A stretch of DNA of 64,000 nucleotides, taken from NCBI GenBank assembly GCA_903903925.1, contig CAIVAU010000119.1, forward strand, positions 1 through 64,000, written 5' to 3'. The stretch comes from an uncultured cyanobacterium. GTDB taxonomy: Bacteria > Cyanobacteriota > Cyanobacteriia > Cyanobacteriales > Nostocaceae. A program made the position numbers and the translations under genes. The notes under the pieces are model-generated. The model ran no database searches, had not been told where the DNA came from, and saw only the letters and a program-made list of their open reading frames with translations. This document shows, one piece after another, positions 1 to 8,000 of the stretch (positions are counted from its first letter, which is position 1; each line of letters opens with the position of its first letter).

Positions 1-2
1 AT

Positions 3-228
3 AAGAATAAAAGAAAGATATTCTACTCAGGTAAGAAGAAAAGACATACTATCAAGAATCAGATTACGGTTAACAAAGATGATTATATCCTTCACAAAGC
101 AGCCCATAAGAAAGGGAAAAGACATGATTATATATTCAATATACAAGAATCATCCTGTCACCACTAAACAAGTTGTTATTGTGGTTGATCTTGGATATCG
201 TGGAGTAGAAAAAGAAATTATGTCAGAT
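3..228 (+). pseudogene. IS5-type transposase remnant (frameshifted, truncated)
   Basis: Reading frame 3 from the window edge gives a peptide with KRKIFYSGKKKRHTIKNQ and later HKKGKRHDY, the pattern of the DDE core of IS5-group transposases of cyanobacteria. Around position 135-142 the frame shifts, and frame 1 continues with YKNHPVTTKQVV and DLGYRGVEKE, again typical of the same family. After about position 228 similarity stops and no C-terminal DDE glutamate region follows. This is therefore a decayed 3' part of a transposase whose 5' part lies outside the window. No terminal inverted repeat was identified. Confidence 0.7.
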
Positions 229-298
229 CGAGACGCACCACAAGAGAAATACTGCGTCAAGAACACAAATCCCCTAATTTTAATGATGGGGATTCCTC

Positions 299-380
299 TG
301 CTCCCCTGCCTCCCTGCTCCCTGCTCCCTGCTCCCTGCTCCCTGCTCCCTGCCTCCCTGCTCCCTGCTCCCTGCTCCCTC
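299..380. repeat. Heptamer array (CTCCCTG units)
   Basis: About eleven near-perfect CTCCCTG/CCTCCCTG units in tandem, ending at the petM stop codon. The same heptamer occurs at 3296-3370 and, on the other strand, at 32383-32425. This is the short tandemly repeated repetitive type of sequence common between genes of filamentous cyanobacteria. Confidence 0.85.
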
Positions 381-491
381 TTAAGATTCCTCTTCCGCGC
401 CCTGAATTTTCAGCAACAATACACCTAGACCCCAGCCTACAAAGATTAAGCTGAAGGATAACAGAGCCGCATTGAACATTTCTCCACCCAT
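381..491 (-). CDS. petM: Cytochrome b6f complex subunit 7 (PetM)
   Basis: A 36-residue protein starting [20 protein letters not shown] and ending KIQGAEEES. It has a single transmembrane helix (about residues 8-30), as expected for PetM, a small peripheral subunit of the thylakoid cytochrome b6f complex. I chose the internal ATG at 491 because an AAGGAG ribosome-binding site (507-502) lies about ten bases upstream. The ATG at 500 would add only three residues and is too close to that site. The stop codon touches the heptamer array at 299-380. Family length is about 34-38 residues, so the gene looks intact. petC and petA are 30 kb away in this window. Confidence 0.88.
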   Translation of the reverse strand: MGGEMFNAALLSFSLIFVGWGLGVLLLKIQGAEEES

Positions 492-620
492 TGGTGTCAT
501 TCTCCTTGGGGACTTATTGAATTAAGTTAAGTTTACCAGAAGCTCGGAAGAGACGCTCTAGTATTAAAGTCGTGTAAAGCATTGTAACTAGGACTGACGT
601 GCTGACAGAAAGAGTAAAGA

Positions 621-1748
621 ATGACAATAAAAATTATTATGTGTCAAATAAATCAAGAAACTGCTAAATCACAATTACAGCATAAACCGCGTCTATTGCT
701 GACGTTAGGAGATCCAGGGGGAATTGGTCCAGAGGTCATTTTAAAAGCCCTGGCAGATCCGGAAGTTAGCAAAAATTGTGATGTGACACTGGTGGGTAGC
801 CTCGATTTACTGCTGGACAATTATCACAAACTGAATAATTTAGCTGAGAGTTCAGCGGCTTTAGCAAATCCGGCAGATTTATCGATTCTCGATGTGCAGT
901 TAGACGGGCAGATTAAAAGTAAAATTGTGATAGGCACAGGGAATGCGGCAAGTGGTGCGGCAAGTTTTGCCTATATGGAAGCAGCGATCGCCCGCGCACT
1001 GGCTTTTGAATTTGACGGGATTGTGACGGGTCCAATAGCTAAAGCTGCATGGAAGGCAGCGGGTTATAATTATCCTGGTCAGACAGAACTTTTGGGTCAA
1101 AAGTCAGGTACTGGGCGTGTGGGAATGCTTTTTGTGGCGCGATCGCCCCACACTGGCTGGACACTCCGTACAATGCTGGCTACAACACATATTCCCCTCA
1201 GTCAAGTACCCCAGGTATTGACACCGCAGTTGCTGACGGAAAAACTTGGGCTACTGGTGGAGTGCTTGGAGAAAGATTTTGGTTTAAACAAGGCTAGAAT
1301 TGCAATTGCTGGTTTGAATCCCCATAGTGGTGAACAGGGACAACTGGGAAATGAAGAGCAAGATTGGTTAATTCCGTGGGTTGAGCAACAGCGACAAAAT
1401 TACCCAAACTTACAGATAGAAGGTCCGATTCCACCAGATACAATGTGGGTCAAGCCTGGTCTTGCTTGGTACACAGATGCTCTCTCGCAAAATCCTGCTG
1501 ATGCTTACCTAGCACTCTACCACGACCAAGGCTTAATTCCTGTCAAGCTGATGGCATTTGATCGAGCGGTCAATACTTCTATTGGTCTGCCTTTTGTTCG
1601 GACTTCACCTGATCATGGAACAGCATTTGATATTGCAGGTAAAGGAACTGCCGATGCTACGAGTATGAAAGCAGCCATAGAGTTGGCAGCATTCTTGACT
1701 TCACAGCGGGGCAACCTAAACTTAGTTAAATCTACACAGACTTGTTGA
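621..1748 (+). CDS. pdxA: 4-hydroxythreonine-4-phosphate dehydrogenase PdxA
   Basis: A 375-residue protein of the PdxA family. PdxA oxidises 4-phosphohydroxy-L-threonine with NAD in the DXP-dependent pyridoxal phosphate pathway, giving the precursor that PdxJ condenses. Visible family blocks are [10 protein letters not shown] near residue 30, the region [49 protein letters not shown] and [18 protein letters not shown]. The His residues in the ATTH, NPHSGE and YHDQG blocks match the divalent metal ligands of the family. Length is slightly above the usual 330-350 because of an N-terminal leader of about 20 residues; an alternative ATG lies at 639. It stands alone, divergent from petM. Confidence 0.93.
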   Translation: MTIKIIMCQINQETAKSQLQHKPRLLLTLGDPGGIGPEVILKALADPEVSKNCDVTLVGSLDLLLDNYHKLNNLAESSAALANPADLSILDVQLDGQIKSKIVIGTGNAASGAASFAYMEAAIARALAFEFDGIVTGPIAKAAWKAAGYNYPGQTELLGQKSGTGRVGMLFVARSPHTGWTLRTMLATTHIPLSQVPQVLTPQLLTEKLGLLVECLEKDFGLNKARIAIAGLNPHSGEQGQLGNEEQDWLIPWVEQQRQNYPNLQIEGPIPPDTMWVKPGLAWYTDALSQNPADAYLALYHDQGLIPVKLMAFDRAVNTSIGLPFVRTSPDHGTAFDIAGKGTADATSMKAAIELAAFLTSQRGNLNLVKSTQTC

Positions 1749-1972
1749 CTTAATCAGTGAGTCTATCATTGGACGGAAATTTAGCATCTTCATTCTCAAG
1801 AAAGATTAATTAAAGTAAATTTTTCAGTTACATTGCTGTCAAAAGAATAAATTCAAGCAAAAGTTCTTGGTAAATCTGATGTTAAGACACACAAGCTGAG
1901 GGCTTGTATTGATGTAATATCGCATTAAGGCTTTTGCAGGGCATCCAAATTTAATTAGCGAGGAATACTAAT

Positions 1973-2410
1973 ATGTCCGAATCACCAAAGGAATCAGTGC
2001 AGGAAGCTGTGGAATCAGCAGTAGAGAAAGTGTCTAATGTAGTTGCTAATGTCATTCCACATCCTTCATCTATACCGCTCCAACCACAATCTGATGTTCA
2101 TTCCGTAAAGTCTCGTCTAGAATGGGGCGATCCAGCTTTTACAATTCTAGATGTGCGCGAGCGCAGTGCTTACAACAATGGTCGGATCTTGGGCGCATTG
2201 CCAACGCCAATTGATCAACTAGTAGAACGGGCAAAACTATCGTTAGAAAAAATCCGTGATATCTACGTTTACGGTGACACTAACCAACAAAGCGCCGAAG
2301 CTGCACAATTGCTCAGAAGTGCTGGATTTGAACGTGTATCTGAACTCAAAGGCGGTTTAGCAGCATGGAAGGCAATTGGTGGTTCTACAGAAGGAATTGT
2401 AGAATCTTGA
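1973..2410 (+). CDS. Rhodanese-like domain protein lacking the catalytic cysteine
   Basis: A 145-residue protein with a Ser/Glu/Val-rich N-terminal segment (about 1-50) followed by one rhodanese fold: the DVRERSAYNNGRILGA block, the IYVYGDT strand-loop, and the closing LKGGLAAWKAIGG helix. In active sulfurtransferases the loop after the IYVY strand starts with a catalytic Cys. Here that position is Gly-Asp, so thiosulfate sulfurtransferase activity is unlikely and a binding or regulatory role is inferred. No signal peptide is evident. A strong hairpin follows at 2509-2538. Confidence 0.8.
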   Translation: MSESPKESVQEAVESAVEKVSNVVANVIPHPSSIPLQPQSDVHSVKSRLEWGDPAFTILDVRERSAYNNGRILGALPTPIDQLVERAKLSLEKIRDIYVYGDTNQQSAEAAQLLRSAGFERVSELKGGLAAWKAIGGSTEGIVES

Positions 2411-2508
2411 ACTCCCGCTGGTACTGATGAGTACAACGTTGTAGCCAGATTGCAACAACACGCGGAAACACAGAACAAAAAAGTTTAGCTATTTCGCGCC
2501 CTCAGCTC

Positions 2509-2538
2509 CCACTGAATTCGGTAATCCGAATTCAGTGG
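2509..2538. terminator. Hairpin between convergent genes
   Basis: A perfect inverted repeat, arms CCACTGAATTCGG and its complement (13 bp) around a four-base loop. It lies between the convergent rhodanese-like gene and the RNase D-like gene. It has no clear T run on either strand, so it may act as a bidirectional transcription barrier or mRNA 3'-end stabiliser rather than a classical terminator. Confidence 0.55.
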
Positions 2539-2598
2539 TGAGACATAAATTTCTCGTGTAAACTGTCACATCTAGCTCCTGCCCTGCCCAAAGGGCTG

Positions 2599-3222
2599 TC
2601 AATGATCAAATAAATCCTTGAATTGTAGCAAATCTAAGGAAACTATAGTTGGTAAGCACCGAAAGCATTCTTCTGCCAGATCCAATCGTTCTTCTCGTTC
2701 TAGCATTTGGCTCAGCTTCAGCCGCAAATTAAGCAAGTAGCGCACATCATTAGCAGCATAACTCAGCTGAGCAGCAGATAAATGAGCGGCATTTCCCCAG
2801 TCAGAACTTTGCGCACTTTTATCAAGTTCTATGTGTTCCAACTCTTGCACGACGTCTTTGAGTCCGTGGCGTTGGGTGTAAGTACGAGATAACTTACTGG
2901 CAATTTTCGTGCAGAAGACAGGTTGAACTTTAATGCCTAGATTGTAACGCAAGGTGGCAAGGTCGAAACGTGCAAAGTGAAATACCTTGACGATATTCGT
3001 TGCTTCCAGCAGTTTTTTTAAGTTTGGAGCATCGGTTTGTCCTTTGGCAATAGGGATTGCAGTTACTTTGCCTTCAGGGTTGCACAGTTGGACAAGACAC
3101 AAGCGATCGCGCTGCGGCAATAATCCCATCGTTTCCGTATCTACAGCGATCGCCTCAGCTTGCAAATACTCGGAGAGAGTAACATCATTAAGGTCGCGAT
3201 CGCAAACCTGAAAATCTTCCAT
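2599..3222 (-). CDS. RNase D-like 3'-5' exonuclease (DEDDy family)
   Basis: A 207-residue single-domain exonuclease. Motif I is AVDTETMGL (Asp-Glu pair near residue 28), motif II is FHFARFDLATL with its Asp near residue 87, and motif III is YAANDVRYL (Tyr and Asp near 155-160). These are the DEDD metal-binding residues plus the Tyr of the DEDDy subgroup. It lacks the C-terminal HRDC domain of full RNase D, like many short cyanobacterial members. The likely role is RNA 3'-end trimming or turnover in the cytoplasm. It is convergent with the rhodanese-like gene. Confidence 0.85.
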   Translation of the reverse strand: MEDFQVCDRDLNDVTLSEYLQAEAIAVDTETMGLLPQRDRLCLVQLCNPEGKVTAIPIAKGQTDAPNLKKLLEATNIVKVFHFARFDLATLRYNLGIKVQPVFCTKIASKLSRTYTQRHGLKDVVQELEHIELDKSAQSSDWGNAAHLSAAQLSYAANDVRYLLNLRLKLSQMLEREERLDLAEECFRCLPTIVSLDLLQFKDLFDH

Positions 3223-3233
3223 GAATCACCTAA

Positions 3234-3262
3234 TTGTTAGTTGTTAGTTGTTAGTTGTTAGT
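3234..3262. repeat. Heptamer array (TTAGTTG units)
   Basis: Four tandem TTAGTTG units just upstream of the RNase D-like gene start and 35 bases from the next heptamer array. Confidence 0.8.
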
Positions 3263-3295
3263 CGTGAAAAAATAGAGGTACGAGCAGGGATCTGC

Positions 3296-3370
3296 CCCCC
3301 TACTCCCCTGCTCCCCTGCCCCCTGCCCCCTGCTCCCTGCCCCCTGCTCCCTGCTCCCTGCTCCCTCTTA
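3296..3370. repeat. Heptamer array (CCCCTG/CTCCCTG units)
   Basis: About ten units of TGCTCCC/TGCCCCC heptamers ending in CCCTCTTAAAG, the same end as the array next to petM. The array abuts the stop codon of the CAP-domain gene. Confidence 0.85.
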
Positions 3371-3373
3371 AAG

Positions 3374-3907
3374 CTATTTACTACGAAGGAAAATTTGTGT
3401 GAGGTAAACTTCTCCCTTACCATTAGTAGCAACACCAATACCAGTTAGGTTGTAATTACCTTTAACATTGTGAAGATGTCCAGGGCTATTGAGCCAACCG
3501 ACAACAGCTTCACTAGCAGGGTCGCTATATCCCTGATTAAAGGCAAGATTTTCCCCTGCACTAAAGTAGCCAATAGAGATGGTTTTAACTCGCTGTTTAA
3601 ATCCCAGATGACTAAAGGGTACTTTACCTTTAGCCATGTTTAGACTATGAATTCTTGCCTGTCGAGAGATATTCGCATTTAGAGAGAGCTTTGGCAGACC
3701 ATTAGAAACCCGAAATCGATTAATTTGTTCAAAAACTGACTTTTCTAGAGTAGTGGATATAACAATTCGATTTGATTGAATGGGAGAAAGTTGATTTTGG
3801 GTAGGCTTCTGGGTAAGAGTATGACTTCTTATATAAATATTCGATGTGAATCCACTCGCAAGGACAAGCATACTTAAAGCAACGCCAAAAGCAGTTTGTC
3901 GCAACAT
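3374..3907 (-). CDS. CAP/SCP-domain (cysteine-rich secretory family) protein
   Basis: A 177-residue protein. An N-terminal hydrophobic segment (about residues 8-22) acts as a signal peptide or anchor. The CAP domain then runs from about residue 55 to the end: FEQINRFRVSNGLPKL, the helix with RQARIHSLNMA, the HLGFKQRV block, the GENLAFNQGY motif, and WLNSPGHLHNV with the terminal strand GVATNGKGEVYLTQIF. CAP proteins are secreted or periplasmic and of varied function in bacteria. No Cys pairs are present, as in other bacterial forms. It stands alone, with a heptamer array directly downstream. Confidence 0.82.
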   Translation of the reverse strand: MLRQTAFGVALSMLVLASGFTSNIYIRSHTLTQKPTQNQLSPIQSNRIVISTTLEKSVFEQINRFRVSNGLPKLSLNANISRQARIHSLNMAKGKVPFSHLGFKQRVKTISIGYFSAGENLAFNQGYSDPASEAVVGWLNSPGHLHNVKGNYNLTGIGVATNGKGEVYLTQIFLRSK

Positions 3908-4179
3908 GAAAAATTAAATAATGTGTAGGTTAAAAAGACGCATCCCCAAGATTTTTGTTTCTTAATATTAATGGCGAGCAATTATGAACTATTGACTTTT
4001 AATCCAATTTATGCTGTGGATAGATTTTCTGCCACCGTATGCACATCGGGATCACTGTATCCGTGATAACATGTATATACTGAGTTTGTGCATCACGGCG
4101 TTGAGTAGTTGATTGAGAACCTGAGGTTAAAGCAGTGGTAGTAGGTTGTCAATCCGAAACTAAGGGTTAAGCCTGATGG

Positions 4180-4236
4180 GTTCGTAGTTGCGCTAAAGCG
4201 CTCTTGGAGTTAAGGACTAAAGTCCTTACTACGAAC
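4180..4236. repeat. Palindromic intergenic repeat (GTTCGTAGT...ACTACGAAC)
   Basis: An inverted repeat with outer arms GTTCGTAGT / ACTACGAAC and inner palindromes (GCGCTAAAGCGC and GGACTAAAGTCC). Related copies lie at 25069-25108, 29211-29251 and 50841-50897. Confidence 0.75.
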
Positions 4237-4269
4237 TTCTCAACCCGTGAGAATTAATGACACAAGCTA

Positions 4270-4379
4270 CTAGTGCTCTGTCAAGATTAAATTGATAGGT
4301 AGTGCGAGCCGGAAAGCTCGCTTCGTGAGCGAGACGCTCACACTACGAACCCATCAAAATGAATTTGACAGACCACTAG
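4270..4379. mobile_element. MITE-like element, 110 bp
   Basis: Terminal inverted repeats CTAGTGCTCTGTCAA (left) and the complement of CTAGTGGTCTGTCAA (right) match at 14 of 15 positions. The interior is a strong palindrome built on GCGAGCCGGAAAGCTCGC and GTGAGCGAGACGCTCAC. There is no coding capacity. The CTAG ends suggest insertion at TA, as expected of IS630/Tc1-type transposases, but this is inference. Confidence 0.65.
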
Positions 4380-4487
4380 AAGTCAAAAACAAGCTAAAAT
4401 AACGGAGCGATATTATATATAAAGTTAACTCATTCTCCTTCTCTTGTCGATAGAGATAAATCTTTGTCTTTATCGCGTCTTAACCCT

Positions 4488-4835
4488 ATGTCATCATCAA
4501 AACAGAACTCCTCTAAAAACCACTTCGCCTACCAAGAATTTGGCAACGGCTACTCCGCCCCACTGGAAAGACCAATACGAGAACTCCCTCCTTCTCAACA
4601 AAACCCGCGAGTCCAAGCTACCCGATCTGGACGCAAAGGTAAAACCGTCACAGTGATCAGTGGTTTTCAATCCAAACCAGAAACCTTACAAGAGTTAGTG
4701 AAGCAGTTAAAAACCCAATGTGGTACAGGTGGTACAGTCAAAGACAACGAAATTGAAATTCAAGGCGATCACAAACAGAAAATTCTCGAAATTTTGCTCC
4801 AGCTAGGTTATAAAGCCAAGATTAGCGGAGGCTAG
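4488..4835 (+). CDS. SUI1/eIF1-like translation factor (YciH family)
   Basis: A 115-residue protein with a variable N-terminal half and a C-terminal SUI1 domain: the GRKGKTVTVISGF strand, LQELVKQLKTQCGTGGTVKDNEIEIQ in segments, and the final ILLQLGYKAKISGG. The order and GTGGTVKD loop are typical of bacterial YciH/SUI1 proteins, which can bind the 30S subunit and affect start-site selection. I took the ATG at 4488; a TTG at 4464 is in frame but would add eight residues without a better ribosome-binding site. It is preceded by a MITE-like element and followed about 100 bases later by the small YqaE-like gene. Confidence 0.88.
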   Translation: MSSSKQNSSKNHFAYQEFGNGYSAPLERPIRELPPSQQNPRVQATRSGRKGKTVTVISGFQSKPETLQELVKQLKTQCGTGGTVKDNEIEIQGDHKQKILEILLQLGYKAKISGG

Positions 4836-4932
4836 AGAGTTCGGTTTACCGAACTTTCCCCAATCTAATTGGTCTCAAGCATAAATGCTATCTTTTAGAA
4901 AATAAATAAATTATTATCCAGGGGAGAGAGCT

Positions 4933-5094
4933 ATGGATTTAATTAAGATTATCTGTGCTATATTCCTACCGCCTCTTGGCGTTTTTTTACAAGTTGGTAT
5001 TGGCAGAGACTTTTGGATTAATCTACTTTTAACAATTTTTGGCTTCTATATTCTTGGAATTGTTCACGCAGTCTGGGTGATTGCGAGGAAATAA
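4933..5094 (+). CDS. YqaE/Pmp3-family small membrane protein
   Basis: A 53-residue protein, too short for many gene callers. It starts MDLIKIICAIFLPPLGVFLQ and ends with HAVWVIARK. Two transmembrane helices flank a GIGRDFWINL loop. The FLPPLGVFLQ and GRDFWIN blocks are diagnostic of the Pmp3/YqaE family of stress-linked membrane proteolipids. GGGGAGAGAG directly upstream is a good ribosome-binding site. The last 66 bases overlap the 3' end of nifJ on the opposite strand. Confidence 0.9.
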   Translation: MDLIKIICAIFLPPLGVFLQVGIGRDFWINLLLTIFGFYILGIVHAVWVIARK

Positions 5095-8000
5095 TTCACC
5101 TTCTGGCTGAGGGCGGGCTGCTAGATACTGGTAAAATTGCCAACGAGCATCTACATCGGTCTGGGCCTCTTGCAGCAGTTGCTTGGCAAGGGCAGGTTGG
5201 CTCTTCGTGAGCATCTGGAAGCGGTTTTCCTGGGACATTGAGTGGTCTATCGGCTGTTTGGGCGATGGCATATCTAGCTGTAAGGGATTCTTCCCAAGTT
5301 TCTGCAAATCAGGATTGTAACGATACAGCAACCAACGACCTGATTCCACTAATGCCTTCTGGTGACTCATTGCTGTAGCCATGTTAATGCCGTGAGCAAT
5401 GCAATGGCTATAGGCAATAATCAGTGAAGGTCCGTTGTAAGCTTCTGCTTCTAAAAATGCTTTGAGAGTGTGTTCGTCTCGTGCGCCAATTGCGACACTC
5501 GCCACGTAGACATTACCGTAGGTCATGGCGATTAGCCCTAAATCTTTCTTGGGTGCTGGCTTACCACTTGAAGCAAACTTAGCAACGGCTGCTCGTGGGG
5601 TAGCTTTGGAGGATTGTCCCCCCGTATTAGAGTATACCTCAGTATCCATGACTAGGATGTTGACATTGCGACCACTAGCAAGCACATGGTCCAGTCCGCC
5701 AAAGTCAATATCATATGCCCAACCATCTCCGCCAACAATCCAGACACTTTTTTTCACGAGATTATCGGCAAGTGTGAGAAGTTGTTGAACTTTGGTGGTG
5801 GTTGATTGGGAAGAGGATTCAGTCAACAAAAGCTGTAACCGTTGCTTGAGGAGTGCTATCCGTTCGCGTTGTTCGTAGATATCCGCTTCAGTCTTTTGCT
5901 GTGCAGTCAGGATAGACAGGACTAGGCTATCACCGATTTCACTGCTTAATGGTTCTAAGAGTTCACCAGCAAATTCTGATTGCTTGTCTAGGGAGAGGCG
6001 GAAACCAAATCCAAATTCTGCGTTATCTTCAAATAGGCTATTAGACCATGCTGGACCTCGCCCATCTGCGTTCTTTGTCCAAGGGGTTGTGGGTAGGTTT
6101 CCACCATAGATAGAAGAACAACCTGTCGCGTTAGCAATAATTGAGCGATCGCCAAACAGTTGCGTCAGCAATTTCAGATAAGGTGTCTCGCCACAACCAG
6201 CACAAGCACCAGAAAATTCAAACAAAGGTTCTTGTAGTTGTTGTTGGCGAATTTGGTTAAGTTTGAGTTGCCGTCGGTCAGCATTTGGCAAACTTAAAAA
6301 GAAATTCCAATTTTCCCGTTCTTGCTCCCGTAGTTGCCCCTGCGGTTCCATGTTAATTGCCTTGCGGTCTGGCAGGGATTTATTTTTGCCAGGGCAAATA
6401 TCTATACAAATACCACAACCTGTGCAATCTTCTGGGGCAACCTGAATGGTAAACTTCTGACCAGCAAAGTCCTTATCTTTTGCACCGACTGACTTGAAAG
6501 TTAGGGGAGCATGAGCTAACTCATCGGTTTGATAAACCTTACTTCTAATGACTCCATGAGGGCAAAGCATGACACACTTGCTGCACTGAATGCAAACCAC
6601 CGAATCCCAAACAGGAATCTCCTGTGCCACATTGCGTTTTTCCCACTTAGTTGTGCCCGTAGGATAAGTCCCATCAGCAGGTAAGGCACTGACAGGCAAA
6701 TCATCCCCCTGCCATTTCATGATTTTGCCTAGGACTTCTTGGACAAACTTGGGGGAATTGTTAACGGTTGATGGTTGACTGTTGACTGATTTTTCTTTCC
6801 ACTCATCTGTCAACAGTAAACAGTCAACAACTTTGTGTAAATTTTCTAACGTTCTATCTACGGCTTGCAAGTTTTTCTGGACGACTTCTTTGCCTTTTTT
6901 GCCATAGGTTTTTTCAATTGCTTGCTTGATTTTGGCGATCGCTTCTGACTGTGGCAAAACACCCGCTAATGCAAAGAAGCACACCTGCATGATTGTATTA
7001 ATTCGTCCGCTCATGCCACTTTCACGGGCAACCTTGGTAGCATTGATGACGTAGAACTTAATCTGCTTGCTGATAATTTGCTGCTGTACTTCTAGCGGCA
7101 GGTGTTCCCAAACGGTATCGGCGTCATAGGGACTGTTAAGCAGGAAAGTTGCCCCAAAAACGGCTGTTTTGAGGATATCTATACGTTCTAAGAATACCCA
7201 CTGATGGCAACCGATAAAGTTTGCTTGAGTGATCAGGTAGGTTGAGCGAATTGATTGTGAACCAAAGCGTAGGTGGGAAACTGTGATCGAACCTGATTTT
7301 TTGGAGTCGTAGACAAAGTAGCCTTGGGCGTAGTTATCGGTTTCTTCACCAATAATTTTGATTGAGTTTTTGTTAGCTCCAACTGTACCATCTGAACCTA
7401 AGCCGTAGAACATTGCTCGGATGACGTGATCTGGTTCAGTGGAAAAGTTAGAGTCAAAGGTAAGGGAAGTCTGGCAAACGTCGTCATTTATACCGATGGT
7501 AAAGTGGTTCTTGGGCTTGATTTGAGCCAGGTTATCGAAGATTGCCCGCACCATTGCTGGGGTAAATTCTTTAGAGGAAAGACCATAGCGACCGCCAATG
7601 ATTTTGGGATATGGGGCACTTGTATTGGGGTTCACCCTGCCACTCCCTCTATCGTCCTCTTCTCCACCCGCCCTACTTTCCCATGCTTCATGGATAGCAG
7701 TGACGACATCTAAATACAGGGGTTCACCGATGCTACCTGGTTCCTTGGTACGGTCGAGGACGGCGATCGCCTTTGTGGTTGCAGGTAACGCCTCAACAAA
7801 CCGTTTGATATCAAAGGGACGGTATAGCCGGACTTTGACAATACCAACTTTTTCACCACGGGCATTCAGGTAATCTATTGTTTCATGTACCGTTTCACAG
7901 CCTGAACCCATCAGTACAATCACTCGGTCGGCATCCGGGGCACCGTGGTATTCAAAGATGTGGTAATGCCGTCCTGTCTGTTCCCCAAATTGATTCATCA

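Noticed and set aside
299-380. Possible CRISPR array
   Set aside because: Units are seven bases in direct tandem with no spacers; all such arrays here are heptamer repeats.
79-384. A 101-codon frame running through the transposase remnant and heptamer array
   Set aside because: The first part is transposase in a shifted frame, and the last part is translation of CTCCCTG repeats, so it is not a gene.
3244-3438. Frames on both strands across 3244-3448
   Set aside because: They are mostly translations of heptamer repeats (GQGAGSR and PCPLLPAPC patterns).
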